57,433 nt of DNA, taken from positions 1 through 57,433 of the forward strand of contig JAGXFT010000054.1 of the NCBI GenBank assembly GCA_024637135.1, read 5' to 3'. The stretch's first letter is position 1, and every line of letters starts with the position of its first letter. The notes under the pieces were generated by a model. The model was not told the DNA's origin. It searched no databases and saw only the letters and a program-made list of their open reading frames with translations. Below are positions 36,574 to 48,595 of the stretch, piece by piece. The translations under genes and the position numbers were made by a program. The DNA is from Nitriliruptorales bacterium. GTDB lineage: Bacteria; Actinomycetota; Nitriliruptoria; Nitriliruptorales; Nitriliruptoraceae.

Positions 36574-38118
36574 TCAGCCGCCGCCCAGGAACGACACCAG
36601 GTTGGTGACGGCGGGATCCTGGATGTTGAACACGAACGGGAACGGGCCGAGGACGAACACCAGGATCAGCAGCGGCGTCCACGACACCCACTCGATCGGC
36701 ATGACGTCGGCCAGCGGTTCGGCCGCCCAGCGCTCGGTGGGTGTCCCGAGCCCGACCCGTTGGATCAGCCACAGGAAGTACGCGGCGGTCAGCACGGTCC
36801 CGGCGGCACCGGCGATCACCAGGCCGAGGTACAGCCCCGACCAGTTGGCCGCGATGGCGGGCGCGGGCGAGCGCGCCGCCCACAGGGCCCCGAACTCGCC
36901 CCAGAACCCGGCCAGGCCGGGCAGCCCGAGCGAGGCCATCGACACGAACACCAGCAGTGCGCCGTAGCGCGGCATCTTGACCAGCATCCCGCCACCGATC
37001 GTGGCGATGTCACGGGTGTGGTAGCGCTCGTGCAACGACCCGGCGAGGAAGAACAGCATGCCGGTCACGACCGCGTGGGCGATGTTGCCGTACAGCGCCG
37101 CCTGGATGCCCTGTTCGTTCATGGCCGAGATGCCCAGCATCACGAAGCCCATGTGGCCGACCGAGGAGAACGCGATCAACCGCTTGACGTCGGACTGGGC
37201 CAGGCACGCCAGCGACCCGTAGATGATCCCGATCACGCCCAGTACGCCGATCAGCGGGGCGAAGCGGACTGCGCCCTCGGGCAGGATCGGCAATGCGATC
37301 CGGATGAAGCCGTAGGTGCCCATCTTCAACAGCACCCCGGCCAGCAGCACGGAGCCGACCGTCGGCGCCTCGGTGTGGGCGTCGGGCAGCCAGGTGTGGA
37401 ACGGCCACACCGGCACCTTGATCGCGAATCCCAGGAAGATGCCGAGGAACGCGAACGTCTGGAACGTCGACGTCCCGATGCCGGCAGCCTGGCTCAACTC
37501 GATGATGTCCCACGGGTTGGCCAGCCCGGCGTCGCTGGCGGCGAAGTAGACCGACAGGAACCCGACCAGCATGAACACCGAGCCGAACAGCGTGTAGAGG
37601 AAGAACTTGACGCTGGCGTACTCGCGTCGCGGCCCACCCCACATCCCGATCATGAAGTACATCGGGACCAGCACGACCTCCCAGAAGATGAAGAACAGCA
37701 CCAGGTCGAAGGCCAGGAACGTGCCCGCCATCCCGGTCTGGAGCAGCATCATCAACGCCAGGAAGGCCTTGGGCTTGCCCGGCTCGGGGATGATCTTGGT
37801 GGTGTAGATCGCACACAGGAAGGTCAACAACCCAGTCAGGTAGAACAACGGCATGGAGATGCCGTCGATGCCGAGGTGGTAGCGGGCACCGATCGCGTCG
37901 ATCCACGGGACCACGGTCTCGAACTGCAGTCGGTCACCGGAGGAGTAGTCGAACCCGAACGCGATCACGGTGGACAGTGCCAACGTGATCCCGGTCAGGA
38001 CCACGCCGACGCGCTTGACGGTCCGTTCCGCCTCGGACGGCATGGCCACGATGATGGCCGCGCCGATCACGGGGAAGAACAGCGCGAGGCTGAGCAGCCA
38101 GCCCTGTTCGTTCAGCAT
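36574..38118 (-). CDS. nuoM: Complex I membrane subunit NuoM
   Basis: NuoM is an antiporter-like proton-pumping subunit. The 514 residues span the membrane about 14 times. Family marks are GIDGISMPLFYLTG, the helix-5 Glu in FFIFWEVVLVPMYFMIG, and a lysine in FAIKVPVWPFHTWLPDAHTEAP. The ATG at 38118 has GAGGAG six bases upstream. The 204-bp gap to nuoL is the longest in the operon and holds a partial copy of the nuoL end. Confidence 0.97.
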   Translation of the reverse strand: MLNEQGWLLSLALFFPVIGAAIIVAMPSEAERTVKRVGVVLTGITLALSTVIAFGFDYSSGDRLQFETVVPWIDAIGARYHLGIDGISMPLFYLTGLLTFLCAIYTTKIIPEPGKPKAFLALMMLLQTGMAGTFLAFDLVLFFIFWEVVLVPMYFMIGMWGGPRREYASVKFFLYTLFGSVFMLVGFLSVYFAASDAGLANPWDIIELSQAAGIGTSTFQTFAFLGIFLGFAIKVPVWPFHTWLPDAHTEAPTVGSVLLAGVLLKMGTYGFIRIALPILPEGAVRFAPLIGVLGVIGIIYGSLACLAQSDVKRLIAFSSVGHMGFVMLGISAMNEQGIQAALYGNIAHAVVTGMLFFLAGSLHERYHTRDIATIGGGMLVKMPRYGALLVFVSMASLGLPGLAGFWGEFGALWAARSPAPAIAANWSGLYLGLVIAGAAGTVLTAAYFLWLIQRVGLGTPTERWAAEPLADVMPIEWVSWTPLLILVFVLGPFPFVFNIQDPAVTNLVSFLGGG

Positions 38119-38242
38119 CGGATGCTCCTCGGGTCTTCGTGTGCGCTGCAGCGCGGGTCGGTCGGTGCGGTGGTGCTCGGAACGGCGGGTGGGCGGCTGG
38201 CCGGGGGTGGATCCGGCGGCCTCGCTGGCGTGGTGGGAACCC

Positions 38243-38322
38243 TCATCGGGCTGCCGCGAAGACCACGACGCGCCACTCGACACCACGTGGTGTCGCGAAG
38301 CGGTTGCGTGGCCAAGTCAACA

Positions 38323-38340
<18 letters not shown>
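38243..38340. repeat. Duplicated nuoL 3' end plus palindrome in the nuoL-nuoM gap
   Basis: The 18 bases that include the nuoL stop codon and last codons (38323-38340) occur again, identical, at 38243-38260. Between them is the perfect 18-bp palindrome CGACACCACGTGGTGTCG (38278-38295). The copy shows that the gap arose partly by duplication of the nuoL end. The palindrome may form a hairpin that separates nuoL and nuoM on the mRNA. Confidence 0.7.
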
Positions 38341-40755
<2,415 letters not shown>

Positions 40756-40771
40756 GTGGTCACTCCCCCGC

Positions 40772-41083
40772 TCACCAGCGCATCAGGTCGGCATCGTCGA
40801 TGTTGATCGACGCGCGATTGCGGAACATGTTGAAGACGATTGCCAGGCCAACGCCCACCTCGGCGGCGGCCACCACGACCACGAACAGGGCGAAGACCTG
40901 TCCGGTGGCGACGGGGTCGTCCTGCCACTTGAGGTTCTGGAACGCGACCAGGTTGATGTTGACGGCGTTGAGCATCAGTTCGACGCTCATCAGGACCAGC
41001 ACCGCGTTGCGGCGGGCCATGACGCCGTACAGCCCCACGCAGAACAGGAACGCGGCCAGGACGAGGGGTCCGATCAGGGTCAT
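40772..41083 (-). CDS. nuoK: Complex I membrane subunit NuoK
   Basis: NuoK has 103 residues and three helices. The two conserved glutamates of the family are visible in [18 protein letters not shown] and in [14 protein letters not shown]; they form part of the central charge path. The start overlaps the nuoJ stop by ATGA. Length is normal for the family. Confidence 0.97.
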   Translation of the reverse strand: MTLIGPLVLAAFLFCVGLYGVMARRNAVLVLMSVELMLNAVNINLVAFQNLKWQDDPVATGQVFALFVVVVAAAEVGVGLAIVFNMFRNRASINIDDADLMRW

Positions 41084-41688
41084 CGCGCACCTCCGTCACG
41101 GGCGGCCAACTCGGCCCGGCGCTGCTCGGCCTCGACCTCGCCACGGTCGGGCAGGGCCTCGCGGATCGGGGTGACCTCGGTCTCCTCACCGGAGTCGCCG
41201 GACTCGCGCCGGGCCAGCAGGATGGCGCCCACCAGTGCGGCCAGCAGCATCATCGACACGACCTCGAACGGGAACACCCACGCCGAGAAGATCGCCATGC
41301 CCAGGTCACCCACCGAGGAACTGGACGGGGTGACCGGGGGGAAGTCGCCGAACGCACGCACGATCAGCACGACCAGGACGCCGAACAGGGAGGCCGACAC
41401 GACCATGGCCATCGGGCGGTTGCGCGAGTCCAGTGCCTCGCGGCCGATCGGCGCACGCGTCAGCATCAGCCCGAACAGGAACAGCACCGTGATGGCGCCG
41501 AGGTAGACGACCACCTGGACCATCGCGACGAAGTCGGCCTTGAGCAACAGGAACACCATCCCGATGCCGGCCAACGACACCGCGAGGAACAGCGCGGCGT
41601 GCACCAGGTTGCGCGACGTGACGGTCAGCACCGCCCCGGCCCCGGTGATCAACGCGAACAGGATGAACAGCAGGTCCAACGAACTCAT
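41080..41688 (-). CDS. nuoJ: Complex I membrane subunit NuoJ
   Basis: NuoJ has 202 residues with five helices. The pi-bulge helix segment [22 protein letters not shown] is well conserved. The C-terminal 40 residues are charged and extend past the last helix. The ATG at 41688 has a strong GGGAGGTGG upstream and overlaps the stop of the 35-codon gene before it (ATGA). Confidence 0.97.
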   Translation of the reverse strand: MSSLDLLFILFALITGAGAVLTVTSRNLVHAALFLAVSLAGIGMVFLLLKADFVAMVQVVVYLGAITVLFLFGLMLTRAPIGREALDSRNRPMAMVVSASLFGVLVVLIVRAFGDFPPVTPSSSSVGDLGMAIFSAWVFPFEVVSMMLLAALVGAILLARRESGDSGEETEVTPIREALPDRGEVEAEQRRAELAARDGGAR

Positions 41689-41792
41689 GATCCACCTCCC
41701 GGACGATCGCCGCGCATGCGCACCGCGAACGCCAGGGCCACGACGACCACGACCACCACGACGACGGCCAGCACCTCACGCACGCCGATCAT
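41685..41792 (-). CDS. 35-residue Val-rich single-span microprotein in the nuo operon
   Basis: I do not know this protein. A 36-codon frame reads from ATG (41792) to TGA (41685). Its ATG overlaps the nuoI stop as ATGA and its own TGA overlaps the nuoJ ATG as ATGA, so it is stitched into the operon on both sides. The product begins [10 protein letters not shown], continues as a Val/Ala/Leu run of about 18 residues (a single membrane helix, roughly 7-24), then [11 protein letters not shown]. The positive tail suggests N-out/C-in orientation. With this placement between NuoI and NuoJ it is a candidate accessory subunit or assembly factor of complex I. It is too short for most gene finders. A spacer without function is the alternative. 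Confidence 0.65.
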   Translation of the reverse strand: MIGVREVLAVVVVVVVVVALAFAVRMRGDRPGGGS

Positions 41793-42841
41793 GGGTCACC
41801 GCCGTCCTGGTCGTCGAGTTGCTTCTGCTTCTGGGCGCGGACCCAGGCGGCCTTGGCCTTGGCGCGGGCCATGCGCTCGGACTTGCCGGCGGCGATCTGT
41901 TCGTCGTAGACGGCCTGGTCGATCTCGCCGGCCCCCTCGACGTGGACGTCGGCCAACGCCTGCTTCGGCGGGGCCTCGGCGGAGGCACCAGCGTCGGCGG
42001 CGGGCTCGTCGCCCCCGTCGCCCCCATCGCCCCCGTCGGCCTCGGCTTCCGCCTGCTCGGCCAACTTCGCCTTCTTCTGCGCCCGGACCCAGGCGGCCTT
42101 GGCCTTGGCACGCGCCATCCGCTCGGACTTGCCGGCCGCGATCTGTTCGTCGTAGACGGCCTGGTCGATCTGCTCGCCGGCCCCCTCGACGTGGACGTCG
42201 GCGACGTTGGTCCCGGTCTTCGCGGCTGGCTTGGCCTTCGCCGTGGGCGCGGGTTCCTCGGCGGCGTCCGCCTGGGCGGCCTCATCGGTCTTGGCCTGCG
42301 CGGCGTCGAGTTCCTTCTCCTTGGCGGCGATCGCGTCGGCGACCTCGGCCGGCGAGTCGGCCCCGTCGTCCAACGCGGGCGGGGGCGGGACGGTGTCGGC
42401 CCATTCGCGCAGGCGGTCCATCTCGTGGAGCATGCCACCGATCTCGTACTCGGCGTATTCGAACTCCGGGCTCCAGAACAGCGCGTCGAAGGGGCACACC
42501 TCGACACAGATGCCGCAGTACATGCACAACGCGAAGTCGATCGCGAAGCGGTCCAGGGCGTTGCGGGTGCGCTCGCGGCCGCCCTCCTTCTGCGCCGGCA
42601 ACTTCTCCTTGTGGGAGTCGATGTAGATGCACCAGTCGGGGCACTCGCGCGCACACAGCATGCAGACCGTGCAGTTCTCGTCGAACAACGCGATGACCCC
42701 ACGCGTGCGCGGAGCCAGGTCCGGGCGCTCGTGCGGGTACATCTGCGTGGTCGGCTTCTTGAACAGGTGCTTGAGGGTGACCCCCAGCCCCTTCATCAAC
42801 CCGACCCCGAAGGGCGCCTTGGTCGGCGTGGTGATGCTCAC
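41789..42841 (-). CDS. nuoI: Complex I subunit NuoI with a duplicated C-terminal motif
   Basis: NuoI carries clusters N6a and N6b in the peripheral arm. Residues 1-150 are a normal NuoI, with the eight cysteines at 57, 60, 63, 67 and 106, 109, 112, 116. The rest (to 350) is an addition unknown in the usual 180-200-residue family: a charged helical linker (160-210), then two nearly identical copies (214-255 and 297-337) of a segment that begins [10 protein letters not shown], continues [13 protein letters not shown] and ends [15 protein letters not shown] plus a basic tail, separated by a Glu/Gly/Asp-rich spacer. NuoC has a third, diverged copy. The start is GTG at 42841, overlapping the nuoH stop. 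The stop overlaps the 35-residue gene. Confidence 0.95.
   Translation of the reverse strand: MSITTPTKAPFGVGLMKGLGVTLKHLFKKPTTQMYPHERPDLAPRTRGVIALFDENCTVCMLCARECPDWCIYIDSHKEKLPAQKEGGRERTRNALDRFAIDFALCMYCGICVEVCPFDALFWSPEFEYAEYEIGGMLHEMDRLREWADTVPPPPALDDGADSPAEVADAIAAKEKELDAAQAKTDEAAQADAAEEPAPTAKAKPAAKTGTNVADVHVEGAGEQIDQAVYDEQIAAGKSERMARAKAKAAWVRAQKKAKLAEQAEAEADGGDGGDGGDEPAADAGASAEAPPKQALADVHVEGAGEIDQAVYDEQIAAGKSERMARAKAKAAWVRAQKQKQLDDQDGGDP
41831..41953. repeat. Intragenic direct repeat in nuoI, copy 2
   Basis: About 123 bp encoding residues 297-337 of NuoI. It is nearly identical at DNA level to 42074-42202; most of the differences are synonymous changes and copy 1 has one extra codon (Gln after AGE). 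Confidence 0.85.
42074..42202. repeat. Intragenic direct repeat in nuoI, copy 1
   Basis: About 129 bp encoding residues 214-256 of NuoI, repeated at 41831-41953. The low number of silent changes implies either a fairly recent duplication or gene conversion between the copies. Confidence 0.85.
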
Positions 42842-43959
42842 AGTGCCACCTTCCCGATGGCGACGACGACGATGTTGGCCAGCGACAGCGGGATCAGCAC
42901 CAGCCAGGAGATCTTCTGGAGCTGGTCCTCGCGCAGGCGCGGGTAGGCGACGCGCAGCCACACCATCACGAAGATCAGCGCCATGATCTTGGCCATCATG
43001 ATCCCGACCCCCAGGACGGTGCCCAGGGCGCCACAGTCCGAGATGCCCGCGGCGGCCTCGCACCCCGGCAGTCCGATCCCCGGCAGCGGCTGCCAGCCAC
43101 CCAGGTACAGCACCGAGATCAGTGCCGACATGAACACCATGCCGCCGTACTCGGTCAACAGGAACATGGCGAACTTGATACCCGTGTACTCCGTCATGTA
43201 GCCGAACACCAGTTCCGAGTCGGCGATCGGCATGTCGAACGGCGGCCGCGACAGTTCCGCCAGTGCGGCAGTCACGAAGATGGCGAATCCGAGCAGTTGC
43301 GGGAACACGAACCACATCGACACCGGCGTGCCGAAGATGTTCATGGTCGCCTGCGACTCGACGATGTCGACCAGCGACAGCGAGCCGGCCTGGATCGCCA
43401 CGGCGGCAGCGGCCAGGATCAGCGGCAGCTCGTAGGCGATCAGCTGGGCCGCGGCGCGGATGCCACCGATGAGCGAGAACTTGTTGGCCGACGCCCAGCC
43501 GCCCATCAGGATGCCCAACACCCCGACCGAGCCGATCGCCAGCGCGTAGAACAGACCGAGTTCGAGGTCCTCGGCCCAGATGCCGGGTCCCAGCGGGATG
43601 ACCAGGAAGCCCAGCAGGGCCGGCACCAGCGCCACGCCCGGCGCCACCGCGAACACCAGCGGGTCGGCCGCACGCGGGACGATGTCCTCCTTCTGGATGA
43701 ACTTGATCCCGTCGGCCACCAACTGCAGGACGCCGTGCGGTCCGGCCTCCATCGGCCCGGTGCGGTTCTGCATGTGCCCCATCGCCTTGTGCTCGAGGTA
43801 GCCACCGACCAGCGACACGACCATGAGCATGACGGTGCACAGCAGGATCTTGAGCAGCGCGGACAACCAGAAGTTGTCCAGCGTCAACAGGGACGCGGAC
43901 TGGGCCACCAGTGCCTCCAGGACGCCGGCGTCCCACAGGGCGGGGAGGGATGCGGTCAT
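42838..43959 (-). CDS. nuoH: Complex I membrane subunit NuoH
   Basis: NuoH anchors the peripheral arm and forms part of the quinone chamber. The 373 residues have about nine helices and the conserved loops [20 protein letters not shown] and [20 protein letters not shown] with their Glu/Arg/Asp residues. The ATG at 43959 overlaps the nuoD stop (ATGA); the frame is open further upstream but not coding. Length is as expected. Confidence 0.97.
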   Translation of the reverse strand: MTASLPALWDAGVLEALVAQSASLLTLDNFWLSALLKILLCTVMLMVVSLVGGYLEHKAMGHMQNRTGPMEAGPHGVLQLVADGIKFIQKEDIVPRAADPLVFAVAPGVALVPALLGFLVIPLGPGIWAEDLELGLFYALAIGSVGVLGILMGGWASANKFSLIGGIRAAAQLIAYELPLILAAAAVAIQAGSLSLVDIVESQATMNIFGTPVSMWFVFPQLLGFAIFVTAALAELSRPPFDMPIADSELVFGYMTEYTGIKFAMFLLTEYGGMVFMSALISVLYLGGWQPLPGIGLPGCEAAAGISDCGALGTVLGVGIMMAKIMALIFVMVWLRVAYPRLREDQLQKISWLVLIPLSLANIVVVAIGKVAL

Positions 43960-45137
43960 CGGTCGACGTCTCCCACCACGAAGAACACCGAGCCCAGGAT
44001 CGCGACGGCGTCGGGCATCAACTGGCCGCGCAACAGGTACGGCAGCGACTGGACGTTGGAGAACGACGGGGTGCGCATCTTGAACCGCCACGGGTTCTTG
44101 GACCCGTCGGACTGCAGGAAGTACCCCAACTGGCCGAGCGGGTTCTCGGTCCGGACGTAGGTCGCGCCCTCGGGGGCACGGACCATCTTGGGCAGCTTGG
44201 TGTTGACCGGTCCCGGCCCGATGTGGTCATGGATCTGGTCGATGATGTCGAGGCTGGCCTCGATGCGACCCAACAGCACCGCGAAGCGGTCGAAGCTGTC
44301 ACCGTTGTCCCCGGTCGGGACCCGCACGTCGATCTCGCCGTACTTCAGGTAGGGCTCGGTGACACGGGAGTCCTCGGGGACCCCGGCGGCCTGCAGGCTG
44401 GGCCCGGTGACGCCGTAGGCCAACGCGACCTCGGGCGGCAGGGCACCGATGCCCTTGGTGCGAGCCTGGAAGATCTCGTTGCCCAGCACGAGGTCGACGT
44501 AGTCCGGCAGCCGCGCCCGGGTCGACTCGACCAGCCCCACGGACTCGCGCAGGAACCCCTTGGGCAGGTCGATCTTGACCCCGCCCGGCTGGTTGTAGGT
44601 GAAGTGCAGCCGCCCACCGGTGGCCGACTCCAACAGGTACTGGATGTCCTCACGCTCACGGAAGGCATAGAACATCGGGGTGATCGCCCCGAGCTCCAGG
44701 GCGAACGACCCGACGAACATCAGGTGGTTCAGGACCCGGTTCCACTCGGCCAGCAGCATCCGGATCCACTGGGCCCGGCCCGGGACCTCCATCTCCATCA
44801 TCTTCTCGACCGCGAGCGCGACACCCAGTTCGTTGCAGAACCCCGACAACCAGTCGTGGCGGTTGGTCAGGGCCATGATCTGGCGATAGTCGCGGTACTC
44901 GGCCAACTTCTCGAACCCGCGGTGCATGTAACCGATCACCGGACGGGCAGCGCGGATGCGTTCACCGTCCATGTCCAGCACGACCCGCAGCACCCCGTGC
45001 GTGGCCGGGTGGGCCGGACCGATCGACAGCGACATCTCGGCGGTGTCGAAGTCCGCGTCCCCGCGCAGTTCGAAGACCACGTCCTCGCCCGGCGCGGTGC
45101 CCGGCAGGACCTGCTCGGCAGTGTCGAGGTCACTCAT
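43956..45137 (-). CDS. nuoD: Complex I subunit NuoD
   Basis: NuoD is the 49-kDa subunit whose loop forms the quinone site with NuoB. The 393 residues contain [13 protein letters not shown], the [11 protein letters not shown] segment, and the terminal [18 protein letters not shown] and [14 protein letters not shown]. The quinone-binding His of the first motif is present. The start overlaps the nuoC stop by ATGA. NuoC and NuoD are separate here, not fused. Confidence 0.97.
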   Translation of the reverse strand: MSDLDTAEQVLPGTAPGEDVVFELRGDADFDTAEMSLSIGPAHPATHGVLRVVLDMDGERIRAARPVIGYMHRGFEKLAEYRDYRQIMALTNRHDWLSGFCNELGVALAVEKMMEMEVPGRAQWIRMLLAEWNRVLNHLMFVGSFALELGAITPMFYAFREREDIQYLLESATGGRLHFTYNQPGGVKIDLPKGFLRESVGLVESTRARLPDYVDLVLGNEIFQARTKGIGALPPEVALAYGVTGPSLQAAGVPEDSRVTEPYLKYGEIDVRVPTGDNGDSFDRFAVLLGRIEASLDIIDQIHDHIGPGPVNTKLPKMVRAPEGATYVRTENPLGQLGYFLQSDGSKNPWRFKMRTPSFSNVQSLPYLLRGQLMPDAVAILGSVFFVVGDVDR

Positions 45138-47542
45138 GCGTCACGACCTTGGTCGGACGGCTCGTCGTCGGGATCGGTGGCGCCGTCGTCCGCCGCGTCG
45201 CCGTCGGGATCGGTCTCGTCGTCGGCCGCGTCATCGTCGCCGGTCTCGGCGGCGGGGGGATCAACGGGGAGGTCGGCCACCGGCTCGCGCTCGTGGACGT
45301 CCAGGGCGCCGTAGCCGGTCGGGCCGTCGTCGCCGGCATCGTCCACGTGGACGTCCGTGTCGGCATTGCGTCCCGGGACGTCGACGCCACCGTCGTCGGG
45401 CAGCGTGCCGCCCACCGGGGCGGGTCCCGGCTCGGTCGTCGAGTCGATCGGGTCGGCCTCGAGATCCGTGCGGAGGTAGGGGTCCCAGTGGGCGAATCCG
45501 GCGGCGCGTGCGGCCGCGACGTCGTCGAACCAGACGTCGGCCCGGGACTGGCGCCAGTTCGGCGAGTCCTCGGTGTGGAACACGTTGCCATCCCGGGTGG
45601 CCTTGATCCGCCAGCCGTGGGGCCCTGACCCGTCCTCGCGCGGGTACGCCGACCCGGGTCCGAACGGGCCGGGCTCGTCGACCTCGGGTCCCTCGACGAC
45701 CGGCTCGTCGTCGGTGGACGCGTCCTCCGTGGACTCGCCGGTGTCGGCGGTGTCGGCGCCGCCATCGGAGGCTGCCTCGTCCGTGACCTCGTCCTCGGTG
45801 GCCGCCTCGTCGGTCGCTGCCTCGTCGTCCGAGGCTGTCGCTGCCTCGTCGTCCAAAGCTGTCTCGTCCGTGACTGTCTCGTCCGTGGGTCCGTCGTCGG
45901 TCGCGCCTGCCTCGTCCGGGGCTTCGTCGTCCGTGACGTCGTCCTCGATCGCCGGCTCGCCGGTCGCTGCCGCGTCGTCCCTCACTGGCTGGTCCGCGGC
46001 CTCGTCGTCCGCGGTCTCGGAGTCGTCGTCGATCGCGGGCTCGTCAGGCTCGTCCGTGGCTGCCGCCGGATCGTCGAGGTCGTCGGTCGCGGCGTCAGCC
46101 CCCTCATCGGGGCCGTCGGCGTCGGTGTCGTCGGTCACCTCGACGGCCTCCACCGACTCGTCGGCGTCGGGGTCCGGTGGCGGGCTGCCGGCAGGCACGG
46201 GCGTGAGGCCCTCGTCGGCGTCGTCCTGGTCGGCGTCGGAGGCCTCGGTGGCCTTCGCCTCGCGGGCGGCGGCCTGGTCGGCACGAGCCGCGTCGGCGCG
46301 GGCCGACGCCGAGGCGGCGGCCTCCCCGTCAACGTCAGGCTCGACTTCGGCGTCCTCGTCGACCGTGGCCTGGTCCACGGACGCCTCGGCCGGCGCAGGC
46401 TCGTCCACGCTGTCCACGTCATCGTCGCCAGCGGACTCGTCCTCGACGTCTGGGATCGATGGCGTCGGGGCGGCCTCGGCGGCGGTGGCGCCCTCGGTGC
46501 CGGCGCCCACCTGGGCGTCGGGGGACGGCGGGGCCTCGGCCTCGTCGGTGGAGGTCGCGGCGACGTCGGTGTCGTGGCCACCCTCGTCCCCGGCGGGCTC
46601 CTGCTGTCCGTCGTCCTTGGCGGCCTCCTGCTCGGCGGGCTCCTCCGGGGCGGACTCCTCCTGCCTTTCGTCCCCGGCGGGCTCCTCCTCGGCGGCCTTT
46701 GCGGCCGCCCGCTGCTTCTTGATGAAGGCGGCCTTGGCCTTCGAACGTGCGATCCGCTCCGACTTGCCCTCACCGATCAGGCGGTCGTAGACCTCCTGGT
46801 CCAGGGCCACCTCCTCGCGCTGCGGCTCCTCGCTGGCGGCGTTGGCCGCGGCTGCCCCACCCGACGCGCCCTCGTCGGCCTCGACCTCGGGGTCCGACGT
46901 GGGGTTGGCCTCGCGCGCCTGCTTCGCGATGATCTCGTCCAACCCGGACGGACCGGGGGCCTCGCCGATCGCGGGCTCGCGGACGACGACGTTGCCGTCC
47001 GCGTCCGGCTCGGCCGGGTCCTTGACGCCCGGCCACGGCTTGGCGACACGCGATGCGAGCGGAAACTCCTTGCGTAGTGGCCAGCCCTCGAAGTTCTCGA
47101 TGCACAGGATCCGCGGCAGCAGGCCCGGGTGGTCGGCGAAGTCGATGCCGAACATGTCGAAGGCCTCGCGCTCGTGCCAGTTCGCGCCGGCGTAGACGTC
47201 CGCGACCGAGGCCACGACCGGCGACTCGCGACCGCCCTCGCAGCGGGTCCGCAGCATGACGCGGCGGCCCTTCGACGTCGAGTAGAGGATCGCCACGACG
47301 TCCAGCCCCTCCTCGCCCGCATCGACCCCGAACAGGCAGTCGAACAGGTCGAAGGACAGCAGTTCCTCGTCGCGGCACACCTCGATGGTCCGGTGCCAGG
47401 CGTCGACCGCGACCTCGACGGTCAACTCGCCGTACTCGGCCACGTCGCCCACGATGCCGTCACCGACCCGATCGCGCAGCAGCGCGGTCGTCTCGGCGTC
47501 GTCGAGCGCGGTGTCCCTGCGGGCCAGGACCGGGTAGCTCAT
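45134..47542 (-). CDS. nuoC: Complex I subunit NuoC with a 600-residue acidic extension and sunset-like module
   Basis: NuoC is the 30-kDa subunit at the base of the peripheral arm, usually about 200 residues; this one has 802. Residues 1-195 are a normal NuoC (WHEREAFDMFGIDFADHP, LRKEFPL). Then come a helical motif (246-272, DQEVYDRLIGEGKSERIARSKAK) matching that in NuoI, a region of about 350 residues almost wholly Asp/Glu/Ala/Thr, and near 642-690 a compact segment (HGWRIKATRDGNVFHT... WFDDVAAARAAGF) that follows the pattern of the actinobacterial sunset domain. An acidic tail, with a DVHVDDAG echo of NuoI, ends the protein. The ATG at 47542 has GGGGGG upstream; an ATG seven codons earlier is possible. 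Confidence 0.95.
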   Translation of the reverse strand: MSYPVLARRDTALDDAETTALLRDRVGDGIVGDVAEYGELTVEVAVDAWHRTIEVCRDEELLSFDLFDCLFGVDAGEEGLDVVAILYSTSKGRRVMLRTRCEGGRESPVVASVADVYAGANWHEREAFDMFGIDFADHPGLLPRILCIENFEGWPLRKEFPLASRVAKPWPGVKDPAEPDADGNVVVREPAIGEAPGPSGLDEIIAKQAREANPTSDPEVEADEGASGGAAAANAASEEPQREEVALDQEVYDRLIGEGKSERIARSKAKAAFIKKQRAAAKAAEEEPAGDERQEESAPEEPAEQEAAKDDGQQEPAGDEGGHDTDVAATSTDEAEAPPSPDAQVGAGTEGATAAEAAPTPSIPDVEDESAGDDDVDSVDEPAPAEASVDQATVDEDAEVEPDVDGEAAASASARADAARADQAAAREAKATEASDADQDDADEGLTPVPAGSPPPDPDADESVEAVEVTDDTDADGPDEGADAATDDLDDPAAATDEPDEPAIDDDSETADDEAADQPVRDDAAATGEPAIEDDVTDDEAPDEAGATDDGPTDETVTDETALDDEAATASDDEAATDEAATEDEVTDEAASDGGADTADTGESTEDASTDDEPVVEGPEVDEPGPFGPGSAYPREDGSGPHGWRIKATRDGNVFHTEDSPNWRQSRADVWFDDVAAARAAGFAHWDPYLRTDLEADPIDSTTEPGPAPVGGTLPDDGGVDVPGRNADTDVHVDDAGDDGPTGYGALDVHEREPVADLPVDPPAAETGDDDAADDETDPDGDAADDGATDPDDEPSDQGRDA

Positions 47543-47621
47543 GCCAACCCCCCGACCGGACACGGGCGGCCTCGTCCGGCCCCGTGGGGGCAGCGAACGA
47601 GCTGGCTCGACGAAGTCCGCG

Positions 47622-48221
47622 TCATCGAGCGGCGCCTTCGACCTCGCGTCGGACCTCGGCGTCGGCCGCCCGCGACGCTTCCTGGGCCTCGGCGACGCTG
47701 AGCTCGTGGACCTGTCCGTCGGTGCCCAGGATGATGGGGCGACGCTCGGCCATGCGCTGGGGCAGGGACTCGTTCTGGATCCGGTCCTGCAGCGCGATGA
47801 TCCCGTCCAGCAGGGCCTCGGGGCGCGGCGGGCAGCCCGGGACGTAGACGTCGACGGGAATGATCTGGTCGACGCCCTTGGTCACCGAGTAGCTGTCCCA
47901 GTACGGGCCGCCGCAGTTGGCGCACGAGCCGAACGAGATCACGTACTTGGGCTCGGGCATCTCGTCGTAGAGACGCTTGATCGCCGGGGCCATCTTGTCG
48001 GTCAGGGTTCCGGACACCATCAGCAGGTCGGCCTGGCGCGGACCGTGGGCGAACGGGATCACCCCCAACCGGATGAAGTCGTGGCGGGCGGTCGACGCCG
48101 CGATGAACTCGATGGCGCAGCACGCCAGGCCGAAGTTGAACGCCCACAACGAGTACTTGCGACCCCAGTTGAACACGAACTTGAGCGGCTTGGGGAGCTC
48201 GACGGATTCCATCACTCCCAT
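47622..48221 (-). CDS. nuoB: Complex I subunit NuoB
   Basis: NuoB holds cluster N2, the last one before quinone. The 199 residues have the four cluster cysteines: the CC pair in ACCAIEF, the [14 protein letters not shown] cysteine, and VPGCPPRPE. The ATG at 48221 has AAGAAGG eight bases upstream and overlaps nuoA by 10 bp; an ATG three codons in (48212) would make a TGATG junction and cannot be excluded. The C-terminal 40 residues are charged. Seventy-nine bases separate it from nuoC. Confidence 0.97.
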   Translation of the reverse strand: MGVMESVELPKPLKFVFNWGRKYSLWAFNFGLACCAIEFIAASTARHDFIRLGVIPFAHGPRQADLLMVSGTLTDKMAPAIKRLYDEMPEPKYVISFGSCANCGGPYWDSYSVTKGVDQIIPVDVYVPGCPPRPEALLDGIIALQDRIQNESLPQRMAERRPIILGTDGQVHELSVAEAQEASRAADAEVRREVEGAAR

Positions 48222-48595
48222 TCGAGCACCTTCTTCCGCCAGGCATAGACCAGCCCCAGCACCAGGATTCCGATGAAGACGAACATCTCGATCAGCACGA
48301 ACGTGGGGCTGATGACGCTGTCGGCATCCAGGTTCCCCAGGATCCGTGCCCACGGGAACAGGAAGATCGCCTCGACGTCGAAGATCACGAACAGGAATGC
48401 GAACACGTAGTACCGGATGTTCATCTGCGCCCAGCCGGTGCCGACCGCGTCGACCCCGCACTCGTAGGTCGTGAGCTTCTCCGGGTGGGGCAGGTTCACG
48501 CGGAAGATCCGGTTGCCGACCATCACCAGCGTGTAGAGCAGGATCCCGAAGACCACCAGCACGGCGAACGATCCCCACTGCGCGTAGTAGGACAT
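48212..48595 (-). CDS. nuoA: Complex I membrane subunit NuoA
   Basis: NuoA is a three-helix subunit of the quinone module. The 127 residues have the family marks YECGVDAVG and [15 protein letters not shown]. It is the first gene of the nuoABCDHI-x-JKLMN series, with only a TetR gene upstream on the other strand. A possible -10 lies about 142 bases upstream, giving a long 5' leader. Confidence 0.97.
   Translation of the reverse strand: MSYYAQWGSFAVLVVFGILLYTLVMVGNRIFRVNLPHPEKLTTYECGVDAVGTGWAQMNIRYYVFAFLFVIFDVEAIFLFPWARILGNLDADSVISPTFVLIEMFVFIGILVLGLVYAWRKKVLEWE

Noticed and set aside
45573-46790. A Ser/Ala-rich 405-codon open frame opposite nuoC
   Set aside because: It mirrors the low-complexity Asp/Glu/Ala codons of the NuoC extension, so it is a composition artefact.
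45134-46940. The long NuoC acidic region as a frameshift or separate gene
   Set aside because: The frame is continuous from the NuoC core to the nuoD overlap, the ATGA joint to nuoD is intact, and the region ends in an ordered module, so an extended NuoC is the simplest reading.
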